Of a stretch of 35,713 nt of DNA, positions 1 through 6,896 are shown piece by piece. The DNA comes from a virus. The notes under the pieces are model-generated. The model was not told the origin of the DNA. It worked only from the letters and a program-made list of their open reading frames with translations, and made no database searches. The stretch covers positions 1-35,713 of the IMG/VR virus record IMGVR_UViG_3300010413_000099; one strand, 5' to 3'. Positions within the stretch are counted from its first letter, which is position 1, and every line of letters begins with the position of its first letter. Made by a program: the position numbers and the translations under genes.

Positions 1-593
1 AGGGGTAAAAAGTACGTTTGAAAATGTCGAACAATGGGCAACGGCCGTCAATCTTGCAACGCTTCAGACGTCAGTTGACGCCATACCGACACAGCCGGTC
101 ACAGTCGTTTCAGCACTTGACGGGACAGTTCAGTCAAAATATGCTACAAGCGGTGGAGTCGTCGAGGCCGTCAGGGGTGACACGGTGTCAATCCCTTACG
201 ATGTCACAGTCGATATGACAGGCAAGAGATTATATTTCGGCGCTAAAAAACAGGCCGGGGATTCTGAATATTCGATTGCAGTCAAGGAAATTACTTCGGG
301 CGTGACAGATGCGGCCGCCGGTCAGGGAACTATACCGTTGACATCTTCCGACCTGGCCATTGCGCCTGCAGATTATGACGCTGAAGTCGAAATGAGAGAC
401 AGCGACGAAACAAGCAATCCGATTACTATATTGAAGTTTCAATTGCGTGTTGTTGAACAAGTCATCGTATAGAAAGGGGGCCATGGATGCCCGAAAAAGA
501 CACACATTTTTTGCAATGGATAATCGGATTGATAATAACTTTTTTCACAAGCTGGAATATTTTCAATCACAGGCGCCTTGATAAAATAAAAGA
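1..593. repeat. Left copy of terminal overlap (circular closure)
   Basis: This stretch matches 35178-35713 along its whole length except for a 57-base segment (about 147-203) present only here and roughly a dozen single-base differences downstream. The first 130 bases are identical. The repeat carries the end of the tail-fibre gene and the start of the next gene. It is best read as the overlap of a circular or circularly permuted genome that the assembler failed to merge because the two ends came from different variants. A genuine terminal repeat is less likely, since replicated phage ends would be identical. Confidence 0.9.
2..472 (+). CDS. Tail fibre/baseplate protein, C-terminal part (partial)
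   Basis: This is the 3' end of the same gene that lies complete at 34042-35592, cut by the window edge. Reading from base 2 gives 156 residues before the stop. The last 110 or so residues form a beta-rich domain (VTVDMTGKRLYF ... LKFQLRVVEQVIV) resembling the Ig-like N-terminal domain of BppU-type baseplate proteins. This copy contains 19 residues (TSGGVVEAVRGDTVSIPYD) missing from the right-hand copy. They include what looks like the first strand of the domain, so this variant is probably the intact form. Family assignment rests on general pattern, not on a search. Confidence 0.8.
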   Translation, partial: GVKSTFENVEQWATAVNLATLQTSVDAIPTQPVTVVSALDGTVQSKYATSGGVVEAVRGDTVSIPYDVTVDMTGKRLYFGAKKQAGDSEYSIAVKEITSGVTDAAAGQGTIPLTSSDLAIAPADYDAEVEMRDSDETSNPITILKFQLRVVEQVIV

Positions 594-771
594 CAACATG
601 CACGGCGTTGAATTGATTTGCGTTGACAAGCCTTCTTGCAAGGAAGACCGGGACAAGATCGACAAATCTATTGATGAAATCAAGGACATGCTTCGGGAAG
701 GCCTGAAGGAATTCAAAGACGGTGTCACAGGCGTTCATGATAGAATTGATCGCATAATTGACAAAAGGTGA
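487..771 (+). CDS. Small membrane-anchored coiled-coil protein, XhlA-like
   Basis: The 94-residue product has one hydrophobic segment near the N-terminus (about 10-24, IIGLIITFFTSWNIF) followed by a charged, heptad-rich helix (about 50-90, KEDRDKIDKSIDEIKDML). That build is typical of XhlA-type haemolysin/holin accessory proteins found beside phage lysis genes, and an endolysin lies two genes downstream. The upstream AAAGGGGG supports this start. A competing ATG at 483 is destroyed in the variant copy at the right end, which also favours 487. Function in lysis is inferred from topology and position; a tail-associated role is possible. Confidence 0.7.
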   Translation: MPEKDTHFLQWIIGLIITFFTSWNIFNHRRLDKIKDNMHGVELICVDKPSCKEDRDKIDKSIDEIKDMLREGLKEFKDGVTGVHDRIDRIIDKR

Positions 772-832
772 TTTTATGCAAAGACAGCGATTCACATCCG
801 ATGGAAGAAGAAGAATATTCAAGGGGGGCGAA

Positions 833-1183
833 ATGGGCGTCAAAAAAATGGAATTGAAGGCAAATGATTTACAACCTGTCTACAAGGTCAGGCATGTTGA
901 CTATAATGACGACCCGATCAACCTGATAGGGGCAACGATATATTGCACGATGAAGGCCGAAGACGGCACGTTGAAGATCAATCGACAAACAACTGGAATC
1001 AGTATCACTGACGGGGCGAAAGGTGAATTTCAATACACCTGGCAGGCGGGCGACACCGACACGGCGGGCCTGTATGATATCGAATTTGAAATCGTTCCGG
1101 CTTCGGGTGGGAAGTTTACTATTCCATCAAGCGAAATGGAACGGGCGCAAATATTAATCAACGCGGATCTTGACGCAACTTAA
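833..1183 (+). CDS. BppU-like baseplate/tail protein
   Basis: The product has 116 residues, nearly all in one beta-rich domain (LKANDLQPVYKVRHVDYNDD ... AQILIN). This is the pattern of the N-terminal domain of BppU-type baseplate upper proteins, which anchor receptor-binding proteins to the baseplate. Start 833 is chosen because AAGGGGGG sits just upstream, the ribosome site used all over this phage. In-frame ATGs at 758 and 776 would add an unrelated basic peptide. It lies between the fibre/XhlA-like genes and the endolysin. The domain resembles the C-terminal domain of the large fibre (34042-35592), suggesting paralogous Ig-like modules. Confidence 0.7.
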   Translation: MGVKKMELKANDLQPVYKVRHVDYNDDPINLIGATIYCTMKAEDGTLKINRQTTGISITDGAKGEFQYTWQAGDTDTAGLYDIEFEIVPASGGKFTIPSSEMERAQILINADLDAT

Positions 1184-1194
1184 AAGGGGGACAC

Positions 1195-1614
1195 ATGACG
1201 AAACTTGAAATCGCAAAACAGGTCGCATTCTCATTCTTGGGCAAGCCCTACAGATGGGGCGGCAATGACCCGATAGACGGCTTTGATTGTTCCGGGTTCT
1301 GCATAGAAATTTTGAAATCGGTCGGCATATTGCCCCGGCAAGGTGATTGGACGGCACAAGGACTGTGGAACCTGTTTGAAGAGCAAGAGGTCGCCGCGCC
1401 ATATCCCGGGTGCCTTGTGTTCTGGCTTAACAAAGACCGGGACAAAATTATCCATATTGAATTTGCTATTTCACATGATCATTGCATTGGGTCAAGTGGC
1501 GGGGGAAGTAAGACGCTGAACATTCAAGACGCGATAGATCAAGACGCTTATATCAAAATAAGGCCCTGGGCGTCACGGGAAAATGTGAAGGGCTTTGTCG
1601 ATCCGTTTAAATAA
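1195..1614 (+). CDS. NlpC/P60-family endolysin
   Basis: This 139-residue protein is a single NlpC/P60 cysteine peptidase domain. The catalytic cysteine is visible in GFDCSGF (Cys32), with the preceding YRWGG motif. A catalytic histidine lies in KIIHIEF (His87), followed by a polar residue further on. Such enzymes cut the peptide part of peptidoglycan. There is no signal peptide or membrane segment, so release presumably depends on a holin. The ribosome site is AAAAGGGGG. It could alternatively be a tail-tip hydrolase, because the tail genes are immediately upstream, but its small size and its place at the end of the late operon favour lysis. Confidence 0.85.
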   Translation: MTKLEIAKQVAFSFLGKPYRWGGNDPIDGFDCSGFCIEILKSVGILPRQGDWTAQGLWNLFEEQEVAAPYPGCLVFWLNKDRDKIIHIEFAISHDHCIGSSGGGSKTLNIQDAIDQDAYIKIRPWASRENVKGFVDPFK

Positions 1615-1632
1615 ACGAAAGGGGGATTATAT

Positions 1633-1806
1633 ATGCAAGCGTTCATATTAAAGCTGGCAATGGGAATCGCGGGGGAGATTGCCGCAAGGCTGGCCGATCC
1701 TGAAATCATTGTTGACCTGATTGTCGGAATAGCCGGAAAATTTGCAGAGAAAACAAAGACGCCCATTGATGACATGATTGTCGATGCGCTGAAGAAAAAA
1801 GATTGA
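1633..1806 (+). CDS. Small protein after the endolysin, unknown
   Basis: A 57-residue ORF starts behind AAAGGGGG and ends just before the terminator cluster, so it is the last gene of the late operon. It alternates apolar helical stretches (LKLAMGIAGEIAARL, EIIVDLIVGIAGKFAE) with a charged C-terminus (DALKKKD). The two amphipathic or weakly hydrophobic helices could associate with the membrane. A holin or antiholin role is possible from position, but the helices are less hydrophobic than in typical holins. I do not recognise the family. Confidence 0.65.
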   Translation: MQAFILKLAMGIAGEIAARLADPEIIVDLIVGIAGKFAEKTKTPIDDMIVDALKKKD

Positions 1807-1818
1807 CGCTTTAATGTT

Positions 1819-1909
1819 GCGCCGGTAATTCCCGACCGGCGCACTTCCGAAAGAGGTCGTAAGGCCTCTTCCTTTCGTTGGGGGTCGGCTTCGGTCGGCC
1901 CCTTTTTTT
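1819..1909 (+). terminator. Three tandem hairpins ending in an intrinsic terminator
   Basis: Hairpin 1 is an exact 8-bp stem (GCGCCGGT at 1819, ACCGGCGC at 1835). Hairpin 2 pairs AAGAGG at 1851 with CCTCTT at 1865. Hairpin 3 (1881-1902) has a 9-bp stem closed by a TTCG tetraloop and is followed by seven T's. The third is a textbook rho-independent terminator. The cluster separates the lysis genes from the early promoter at 1959. Confidence 0.9.
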
Positions 1910-1958
1910 ACCTTCCTTCCCGTGTAAAATCCATGTAAAAATAAATGTAAAATAAAAG

Positions 1959-1986
1959 TTGACATTTGATTTGATTCTGTTATTAT
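1959..1986 (+). promoter_or_regulatory. Sigma70-type promoter of the early block
   Basis: A perfect -35 box TTGACA (1959-1964) is followed after 16 bases by TATTAT (1981-1986). It sits between the terminator cluster and the gene at 2015, in the only gap of this region, so it should drive the regulator/recombination block. Confidence 0.8.
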
Positions 1987-2014
1987 TATAGAAAATTCAA
2001 TGGAGGTGCGGCAG

Positions 2015-2257
2015 ATGGAAAATAAACGGAAAGAGCTTTTTCATTATTTAAGAAGAGGGCCCCGAACTTCACGTCAGATTGAACTTTATATTTTGACGGT
2101 TGCTGCAGGATCAATGATTGCCGATTTAAGAAAAAAGGGGTGTGATATCAGGTCTGAATATATTGGAAGATCGCAAATGGATTCGCAGCTTTGGCGTTAT
2201 GAATTGCTTTCATGGCCTAAAGATATAAAATTCAAAGTCAGAAAGGGGGTGAATTGA
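2015..2257 (+). CDS. Winged-helix/HTH-like small protein
   Basis: This is the first gene of the early block, 80 residues. The part RKELFHYLRRGPRTSRQIELY, followed by MIADLRKKGCDIRSEY, looks like the helix-turn-helix plus wing of small phage winged-helix proteins (HTH_55-like). An in-frame TTG/ATG at 2000 adds five residues, but GGAGG at 2002-2006 fits ATG 2015. The stop overlaps the next start (TGATG), implying coupled translation. It may be a transcription factor or a structural HTH domain; the target is unknown. Confidence 0.7.
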   Translation: MENKRKELFHYLRRGPRTSRQIELYILTVAAGSMIADLRKKGCDIRSEYIGRSQMDSQLWRYELLSWPKDIKFKVRKGVN

Positions 2258-2466
2258 TGAACATAGGTGCGAAGATAAAATATGTCAGGGAAGAACGCGG
2301 GATGACACAAGAAGAGCTTGCGGAAGATGCCGGGACAAGTCGTCACAAGATTATTCAGATTGAGAAGGGCGCGAAGATCACGCCGCTTGAATTCTCAAAG
2401 ATATTGAAGTCATTGCGTGTCCCGACAATACAGGAATGGATCGACCTGACAGCGGGGGTGTCATAA
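2257..2466 (+). CDS. XRE-family HTH transcriptional regulator
   Basis: The 69-residue protein is a lone XRE/Cro-C1 helix-turn-helix domain: IGAKIKYVREERGMTQEELA followed by GTSRHKIIQIEKG. No dimerisation or ligand domain follows. The ribosome site is AAAGGGGG. It is the second gene after the early promoter and may act on that promoter. Although such proteins often act as lysogeny repressors, no integrase is present here, so a Cro-like timing role is as likely. Confidence 0.85.
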   Translation: MNIGAKIKYVREERGMTQEELAEDAGTSRHKIIQIEKGAKITPLEFSKILKSLRVPTIQEWIDLTAGVS

Positions 2467-2723
2467 TGTTTATTGAACTACATTCAAAGACGCTTGAAAA
2501 GGATATTGAAGTCGAAGTCGAATATCGCTTTTATAAAGGGCGCCCGGCGATCATAAGGGCTTGCCCGGGGGATAGTTCGCCACCGGAACCAGCCGAAAGG
2601 GATTTCGTGTCGATCAAGTGTGTTGAATCAGGGCGTGAACTTGTGAATGTCTTATGTGAAGATGACATCGACGAAATCAACAGGCGCCTTGATAATTATT
2701 TTGAAGAAAGGTCGCACTATTAA
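2466..2723 (+). CDS. Small acidic protein, unknown
   Basis: An 85-residue protein starts within TAATG at the end of the XRE gene and ends in TAATG with the next gene, so the genes are translationally coupled. It is acidic, with a beta-rich N-terminal half (FIELHSKTLEKDIEVEVEY) and a helical C-terminus (DIDEINRRLDNYFEERS). I do not recognise a family. It lacks membrane segments and metal motifs. Confidence 0.7.
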   Translation: MFIELHSKTLEKDIEVEVEYRFYKGRPAIIRACPGDSSPPEPAERDFVSIKCVESGRELVNVLCEDDIDEINRRLDNYFEERSHY

Positions 2724-2923
2724 TGACGGTAGAAAAAGCAAGAATCATGGAATATGCTTCGCTTGTCGGGCAGATCAACGGCACCTTGAATATACACCGG
2801 GCAACAGTTGAGCACATAGGGCTTGAAGGTGCAATGTTCAGGCTGAAGGAAGCTGAAGACACGTTGAACAAAATCAGGGCAATGATGAATAAATTTTACG
2901 AAAGGAAAGGGGAAGGATTATGA
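2723..2923 (+). CDS. Small helical protein, unknown
   Basis: The 66-residue product is predominantly helical, with heptad-like spacing (LKEAEDTLNKIRAMMNKFYER). Its start overlaps the upstream stop and its own stop overlaps the start at 2920, placing it tightly in the recombination operon. No family recognised; an accessory or oligomerisation role is only a guess. Confidence 0.65.
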   Translation: MTVEKARIMEYASLVGQINGTLNIHRATVEHIGLEGAMFRLKEAEDTLNKIRAMMNKFYERKGEGL

Positions 2924-3849
2924 ATGAAACGGGATTGACGGTCAAGGATGCTATGACACCGGCCGAAGTCAAGGGCCAGGTGAACTTGATTCAGGAAGTC
3001 ATGGAAAAGACAATGAAAGACGGTGAACATTACGGAAAGATACCCGGATGCGGCGACAAAAAAGCTTTATTGAAGCCAGGGGCCGAAAAGCTACTCCTGA
3101 CGTTCAGGCTTGCGCCTAAATATGAAATTGTTCATTCGGTTGAAACGAATGACTTGATCATGTATCGCGTCAAGTGTGTTCTTGAACATATCGGGACAGG
3201 GAATTTCGTCGGATCGGGTGACGGGGCATGCAATAGCCGTGAGGGGAAATATCGCTGGCGGGCAGAGAACACCGAAAAGGAAGTTCCAAAGGAATACTGG
3301 GACAACAATCGGGATCCATCTATTATCGGTGGAGAACAGTACAGCACGAAAAAGCTGAACGGGAAATGGTATATCATGCACAAAGTCGAGCATGACAACG
3401 CATGGGATTATCAGAACACGATTTTGAAGATGGCTTGTAAGCGGGCCCTTGTTGCGGCAGTTTTGAACGTGACGGCCGCGTCTGATATCTTCGTTCAGGA
3501 TCTTGACGACATGGACGCAATTCCGCCTGAAAACAATCCGCTGGGGACGGAACCACAATCGGAACCGCAAAGGAAGTCACAGTCAAAGCCTGCAGGGGAC
3601 GGCAAGCAAAAGAAGGAAGGGACGGCGACGCCTTCACAGGTCAAGATGATCTTTGCAAAGCTGAAGGCGAAGGGCATTTCCGAAGAGGCCTTCAAGGGAT
3701 ATATGGGCATTGAATCAATGAATGATCTTCTTTTTTCATATGTCAACGACGCACTGAAGGCGATTGATGAAGGCAAGATCCCGACAGGCGATCAGGAAAA
3801 CGCTGCCGACAATGATGACATAGGGGAAGAAAAGTCATGGTCAGCTTAG
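2920..3849 (+). CDS. Recombination-associated phage protein (HYG-IPG family)
   Basis: This 309-residue protein carries the conserved phage block HYGKIPG...KALLKPGAEKLLLTF (about 38-67), then a beta-rich middle with cysteine and tryptophan residues, ending in DYQNTILKMACKRALVAAVL (about 164-183). A polar linker rich in Q, S and P follows, then a helical C-terminal module (TPSQVKMIFAKLKAKGIS). The layout of core, linker and small helical tail is shared with phage single-strand annealing proteins. The next gene encodes a PD-(D/E)XK nuclease, the usual partner of such proteins. I infer a DNA-pairing role in phage recombination; this is not proven by motif. Confidence 0.65.
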   Translation: MNETGLTVKDAMTPAEVKGQVNLIQEVMEKTMKDGEHYGKIPGCGDKKALLKPGAEKLLLTFRLAPKYEIVHSVETNDLIMYRVKCVLEHIGTGNFVGSGDGACNSREGKYRWRAENTEKEVPKEYWDNNRDPSIIGGEQYSTKKLNGKWYIMHKVEHDNAWDYQNTILKMACKRALVAAVLNVTAASDIFVQDLDDMDAIPPENNPLGTEPQSEPQRKSQSKPAGDGKQKKEGTATPSQVKMIFAKLKAKGISEEAFKGYMGIESMNDLLFSYVNDALKAIDEGKIPTGDQENAADNDDIGEEKSWSA

Positions 3850-4472
3850 ATCAGGAAATATTATTCATCGAAGAGATTCACGAATACTGGATCACTTCGG
3901 AAGGGGGAACAAGACTGATTGAACTCTTGCCGTCGGTGTCAGAAATCATTGCGCCGCTGAAAGACTTTTCAATGATCCCGGCTGACGTATTAGAAGCAAA
4001 GCGTCAGTTCGGGACAGCGGTTCATAAAATGATTGCTCTTTATCTGGAAAACGATCTTGATGAAGATTCGTTGACTGCAGATCAGGCCGGATGCCTTGAA
4101 GCTTTCAAGCAGTGGCAACATGTTTTTGAATCTTCGGGTGCCTATCAGTTAAGTGCGGCAAAGATTGAAAAGCCACAACATCATAAAAAGCTGAAATATG
4201 CCGGAACGCCTGATATTGACACCGATGTTGTCATCGACATCAAGACACGCCTATTCGACCCGATACTTGATCCGCTTCAGTTATCAGCATATAAGAACTT
4301 CAGCGATCCGAATCGGCCAGGATATATCCTGACGTTATTCCCTGATGGGACATATAAGTTCGTCAAGGTGCCAGAAAAACAATCGTGGCAGATATTTAGA
4401 AAACTTCTTAAACATTATAGGGACGAACAGGCCTTCAGGGAATTCGTTCGGAAAGTGAAGGAACACAGATGA
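3837..4472 (+). CDS. PD-(D/E)XK exonuclease, RecB/Cas4-like
   Basis: The 211-residue protein shows the active-site layout of RecB-like PD-(D/E)XK nucleases: GTAVHK with His63, GTPD (123-126) carrying the first acidic residue, VIDIKT with Asp134 and Lys136, and a QxxxY-type motif (QLSAY, about 148-152). It overlaps the preceding gene by 13 bases. Together they probably form an exonuclease plus annealing pair that processes double-strand ends, as in lambda Exo/Bet-type systems. No iron-sulphur cysteine cluster is seen, so it is not a full Cas4. Confidence 0.8.
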   Translation: MVSLDQEILFIEEIHEYWITSEGGTRLIELLPSVSEIIAPLKDFSMIPADVLEAKRQFGTAVHKMIALYLENDLDEDSLTADQAGCLEAFKQWQHVFESSGAYQLSAAKIEKPQHHKKLKYAGTPDIDTDVVIDIKTRLFDPILDPLQLSAYKNFSDPNRPGYILTLFPDGTYKFVKVPEKQSWQIFRKLLKHYRDEQAFREFVRKVKEHR

Positions 4473-4828
4473 AATATTTTTACCTAGCTTTATCAATTAC
4501 AGCATTAATATGGATCAGTTTTTTTGTAATGAACGCCTATTCGGTGCCGGTCAATATTGACGGCATGACCGGAATATCTTTCGGCGTTTGGCTAATGGCG
4601 CTTTTCATACTCTTTGACAAGTCGATCAGACGTCAGCAGGCCGAACTTCGGGCAATCAAATATGCCTTGATGGTATTCAGGAACATTGCGGCCGACGTTA
4701 ATATTGCAAAAAGCGGGAAGGCCATAATCAGCAAGTCAGCTTGGTTTCAGCTTGTGCAAGTTCTTGTCGCCACAAGGGACATTAATTGTCTTCCTGGGAA
4801 GAAGAAAAGGAAGGGGAAGAAGTTATGA
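4469..4828 (+). CDS. Two-span membrane protein, unknown
   Basis: The 119-residue protein begins with a hydrophobic segment (about 4-24, FYLALSITALIWISFFVMNA) and has a second at about 35-50 (ISFGVWLMALFILF). A basic, helical cytoplasmic part follows and ends in a lysine cluster (KKKRKGKK). ATGA overlaps the nuclease stop. No family recognised. Its place among DNA-metabolism genes suggests an accessory host-takeover role, but nothing in the sequence shows it. Confidence 0.65.
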   Translation: MKYFYLALSITALIWISFFVMNAYSVPVNIDGMTGISFGVWLMALFILFDKSIRRQQAELRAIKYALMVFRNIAADVNIAKSGKAIISKSAWFQLVQVLVATRDINCLPGKKKRKGKKL

Positions 4829-4986
4829 TCATGCCTTTCGGAAAATATAAAGGGAAGGATCTTGAAGACATTCCTTCATCATATCTCAAATGGCTTGCGG
4901 AAAATTGCGAAAATGATGACATAGCAACAAAGGCCGATGAAGAATATCGCTGGCGTTCAGATCATCGCAAGCACTTTGAAGATTAA
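4825..4986 (+). CDS. DUF3820-like small protein
   Basis: The 53-residue product matches the pattern MPFGKYKGK...IPSSYLKWLAE typical of DUF3820 proteins and of the C-terminal segment of exonuclease X relatives. ATG 4825 lies behind AAGGGGAAG and overlaps the previous stop (ATGA). The function of this family is unsettled; the nuclease link and the neighbouring recombination genes suggest nucleic-acid work. Confidence 0.7.
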   Translation: MIMPFGKYKGKDLEDIPSSYLKWLAENCENDDIATKADEEYRWRSDHRKHFED

Positions 4987-4999
4987 TATTTCTTTTATC

Positions 5000-5027
5000 T
5001 TGACATCATAACTAGCTATGCTATAAT
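5000..5027 (+). promoter_or_regulatory. Consensus sigma70 promoter
   Basis: TTGACA (5000-5005) and TATAAT (5022-5027) are both perfect, separated by 16 bases, in the 62-base gap before the gene at 5049. This is the strongest promoter seen in the early region and would drive the zinc-ribbon gene, the coiled-coil gene and possibly array A. Confidence 0.9.
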
Positions 5028-5048
5028 CAATCAAAAAGGTGATAAGAA

Positions 5049-5396
5049 ATGAAATGTCCTGTTTGTAAAAATGTATTCAAAGACGAAGGCCGAAGCAAAG
5101 GCGGTCAAAAGAGCAGGCGAACAATAAGCCCTGAAGATCAAGCCAAAATGCAGGCGGCCAGAAAGGCCAAAAAGACGGAAGGCAAAGTGATTTTTTGGGA
5201 CGTTATAAAAGGCGACGACAAGAATGACGGGTCTTCGATGAAAAAGGCAGTCAAAAGCGAAGAACGGGTCTGTCAGCTACTAGGTAAGAAGGTTGATATT
5301 AAAAACAGCAAAAAGGGCTTTTTAATGAATGGCCCGGGAAAAGATTTTACATTTCAAAATAAACCAAAAATGAAAGGGGAAGAAAATGTCAAATGA
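5049..5396 (+). CDS. Basic zinc-finger-like protein, unknown
   Basis: The 115-residue protein opens with CPVC, has no obvious second CxxC, and continues as a lysine/arginine-rich chain (RSKGGQKSRRTISPEDQAKM). Its ribosome site is AAAAGGTGATAAG. It is the first gene behind the consensus promoter at 5000 and overlaps the next start by 11 bases. The basic composition suggests nucleic-acid binding. Family not recognised. Confidence 0.7.
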   Translation: MKCPVCKNVFKDEGRSKGGQKSRRTISPEDQAKMQAARKAKKTEGKVIFWDVIKGDDKNDGSSMKKAVKSEERVCQLLGKKVDIKNSKKGFLMNGPGKDFTFQNKPKMKGEENVK

Positions 5397-6090
5397 AATA
5401 ACAGGGAAAGAACTTGAAGGGAAGTCGCTGTCATTACTTGAAGCGGCACAGGGAATAGTTGTCACTGATCAGAAGTCGTATGAGGGCGCGGCCGAATTCC
5501 TGACAAAGATCAAGGCTGAAATCAAGAAGCGTGTTGATTTCTTCGCACCGATGAAGAAGAAAACGCATGAAGCGTGGAAGGCCGTTTGTGGTCAGGAAAA
5601 TGATTCAATAGATCCTTTGAGGGATGCCGACAAGATTGTCAGGAATTCGGTCAAAGTTTATCTTGACGAACAGGACAGGATCAGGCGGGAAGAGCAGCGC
5701 AAAGCCGAAGAAAAGGCCCGCCAGGAAGCCGAAAGGAAGAGAAAAGAACTTGAAGCAAGGGCGGCAAGCGCGAAGAAAGACGAAACGAAAGAACGTCTTC
5801 AGGCGCAGGCCGAAGAGGTATTCGAAGAACCTGTCATCGTTGAACATGCCGTCGAGAAGACGACAAGGCTTGAATCTGGATCCGTCACAAGGAAAATGGA
5901 ATTGAAGGTTGATGTCCTGAATCCCCTTGAAGTCATCAAAGCGGTTGCCCGGGGGGATATCCCGTTGACATGTGTCGAGATAAAGCCGAATAAGCTGAAG
6001 GCCTGGGCAAAGGCCATCGGAATCGACGAGGCGAAGAAGAAGGCGGCAGGGTGCCGGGTGTCTGAAGAAGCGAACCTTTCTGTCAGGTAG
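5386..6090 (+). CDS. Coiled-coil phage protein of the recombination block
   Basis: The 234-residue protein has an N-terminal helical domain (about 1-85). A long charged coiled coil follows (about 95-150, rich in EEQRKAEEKARQEAERKRKE-type heptads). It ends in a compact domain with the phrase KLKAWAKAIG...GCRVSEE, common at the C-terminus of phage proteins encoded beside annealing proteins and nucleases (DUF1351-like). The ribosome site is AAAGGGGAAG. A structural or scaffolding role in recombination is inferred only from gene neighbourhood. Confidence 0.7.
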   Translation: MSNEITGKELEGKSLSLLEAAQGIVVTDQKSYEGAAEFLTKIKAEIKKRVDFFAPMKKKTHEAWKAVCGQENDSIDPLRDADKIVRNSVKVYLDEQDRIRREEQRKAEEKARQEAERKRKELEARAASAKKDETKERLQAQAEEVFEEPVIVEHAVEKTTRLESGSVTRKMELKVDVLNPLEVIKAVARGDIPLTCVEIKPNKLKAWAKAIGIDEAKKKAAGCRVSEEANLSVR

Positions 6091-6100
6091 TCGAAACTCA

Positions 6101-6205
6101 ATGGCCGTCATTTGTCCATATTGTCAACGACCGGCGATCCTTGTCGAAAGTGAAATATTTTATGGCCGACCTTATGGCATGGTTTGGGCGTGTGTCACTT
6201 GCCTG
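6101..6205 (+). pseudogene. Truncated DUF3268-like zinc-finger gene
   Basis: The ORF reads on to 6313 (70 residues), but only the first 33-35 residues look like a real family: CPYCQRPAILVESEIFYGRP followed by YGMVWACVTC, the N-terminal half of DUF3268 zinc-finger proteins. The usual continuation (a YVGVH-type motif and a helical tail) is missing. The remaining codons overlap the next gene in another frame and look like noise. The break lies near GCCTGACGGC (about 6202), close to the left end of cassette array A. I infer that a phage gene was truncated when DNA was gained here. A short functional variant cannot be excluded. Confidence 0.5.
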
Positions 6206-6225
6206 ACGGCAGAAAGGAGAAAAAA

Positions 6226-6498
6226 ATGGACGGTGAAATGCCAGATGTATTTAATGCGGAAAGGCCAAAGGCCAACAAAGAGCATATCTGCCTTGAGTGT
6301 GGGAAAACTATAAAGAAGGGTGAGAGGTATGTTAGATCGCAAGGCCATTGGCCTGACCTTGGATGGGCAACATTTAAAACCTGTGAAGATTGCGAAGAGC
6401 TGAGGGCTGAATTGCATGACCCTGATTTTGGAAGCCCACCGTTCGGATATTTGGCAGAATGGGCACAAGAGGCAGAGGTTGAATTTCCGAGGCAATAG
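6226..6498 (+). CDS. Four-cysteine zinc-binding phage protein
   Basis: The 90-residue protein has two knuckles, CLECGKTIKKGERY and TCEDCEEL, giving a CxxC...CxxC site as in a widespread family of small phage proteins starting with a KEHxCxxCGxxI pattern. ATG 6226 has AAAGGAG upstream; the longer reading from 6184 has no ribosome site. Its TAG stop lies directly against the first attC-like hairpin of array A, but no matching core site was found upstream of it, so it is treated as resident phage sequence rather than a cassette. Confidence 0.75.
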   Translation: MDGEMPDVFNAERPKANKEHICLECGKTIKKGERYVRSQGHWPDLGWATFKTCEDCEELRAELHDPDFGSPPFGYLAEWAQEAEVEFPRQ

Positions 6499-6553
6499 AA
6501 CATTAGAAATCAAACGCTGTGGCACACAGTCGATTTGAATTGACTGGTTAGTG
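6496..6553 (+). other. attC-like site A1 (compact hairpin)
   Basis: After the TAG of the preceding gene, AAC (6499-6501) opens a long imperfect hairpin. AAATCAAACG (6507-6516) pairs with CGATTTGAATT (6531-6541) with unmatched bases, and CTGTG (6517) pairs with CACAG (6525) over a 3-base loop. The core GTTAGTG follows at 6547. The bulged bases in an otherwise paired stem are the extrahelical bases expected in attC sites. Confidence 0.75.
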
Positions 6554-6573
6554 CGCTGCCAATAGGAGTCAAC

Positions 6574-6762
6574 ATGAAAAGAAGCATTATTTTGGAAGGA
6601 ATGGACACTGAATTAGTTTTATCAAAGGTTGTTGAAATAGACACCAAAATAGAGACAATTAACTTTGAAAAGATGAAAGATGGGACATGGAGATTGATTT
6701 ATTCCAAGGGAACAATCCCTGACATTAGCAAATTAACAGCCTTGCGCTTAAACAGAGAATAG
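6574..6762 (+). CDS. Array A cassette 1: small unknown protein
   Basis: The 62-residue product begins behind AGGAG with ATG inside the cassette. It alternates beta-like and charged stretches (SIILEGMDTELVLSKVVEID, then GTWRLIYSKGTIP) and has no cysteines or membrane segment. Its boundaries are GTTAGTGCGCT (6547-6557) and AGCGCACTAAC (6761-6771), an exact 11-base inverted pair, and the stop codon TAG touches the inverse core as in ordinary integron cassettes. Function unknown. Confidence 0.7.
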   Translation: MKRSIILEGMDTELVLSKVVEIDTKIETINFEKMKDGTWRLIYSKGTIPDISKLTALRLNRE

Positions 6763-6896
6763 CGCACTAACATTAGAATTGAGGAGCAAGCGAATGACTG
6801 AAGAAATAGAACCATATTGGATTGAAGATGAAAACGGCAAACCAAAGCCCTGCAAGACAAGCGTAAGCGAAGTCGCCTCGAATGATGGGGTTAAAC
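6761..6896 (+). other. attC-like site A2, carrying the next gene's start
   Basis: Inverse core AGCGCACTAAC (6761-6771) and core GTTAAAC (6890-6896) flank arms in which ATTGAGG (6778-6784) pairs with CCTCGAAT (6876-6883) around one bulged base. GAGGAG and the ATG at 6794 of the next gene lie in the loop. Length is about 136 bases, within the range known for attC sites. Confidence 0.7.

Noticed and set aside
98-213. Direct repeat GTCACAGTCG (98 and 204) as the cause of the 57-base difference between overlap copies
   Set aside because: Recombination between these would remove 106 bases, and both copies of the repeat remain in the shorter variant.
18-218. 66-residue + strand ORF at the left end
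   Set aside because: It is out of frame with the tail-fibre reading that the complete right-hand copy confirms.
439-843. Long reverse-strand ORFs here and across the capsid and tail genes (for example 3091-3570, 5605-6111, 21935-22297)
   Set aside because: All are antisense shadows of supported genes; they lack ribosome sites and family features, and no gap or promoter suggests minus-strand transcription.
2257-2466. XRE regulator taken as proof of a temperate phage
   Set aside because: No integrase, excisionase, partition genes or divergent repressor/Cro pair was found, so lysogeny is not supported.
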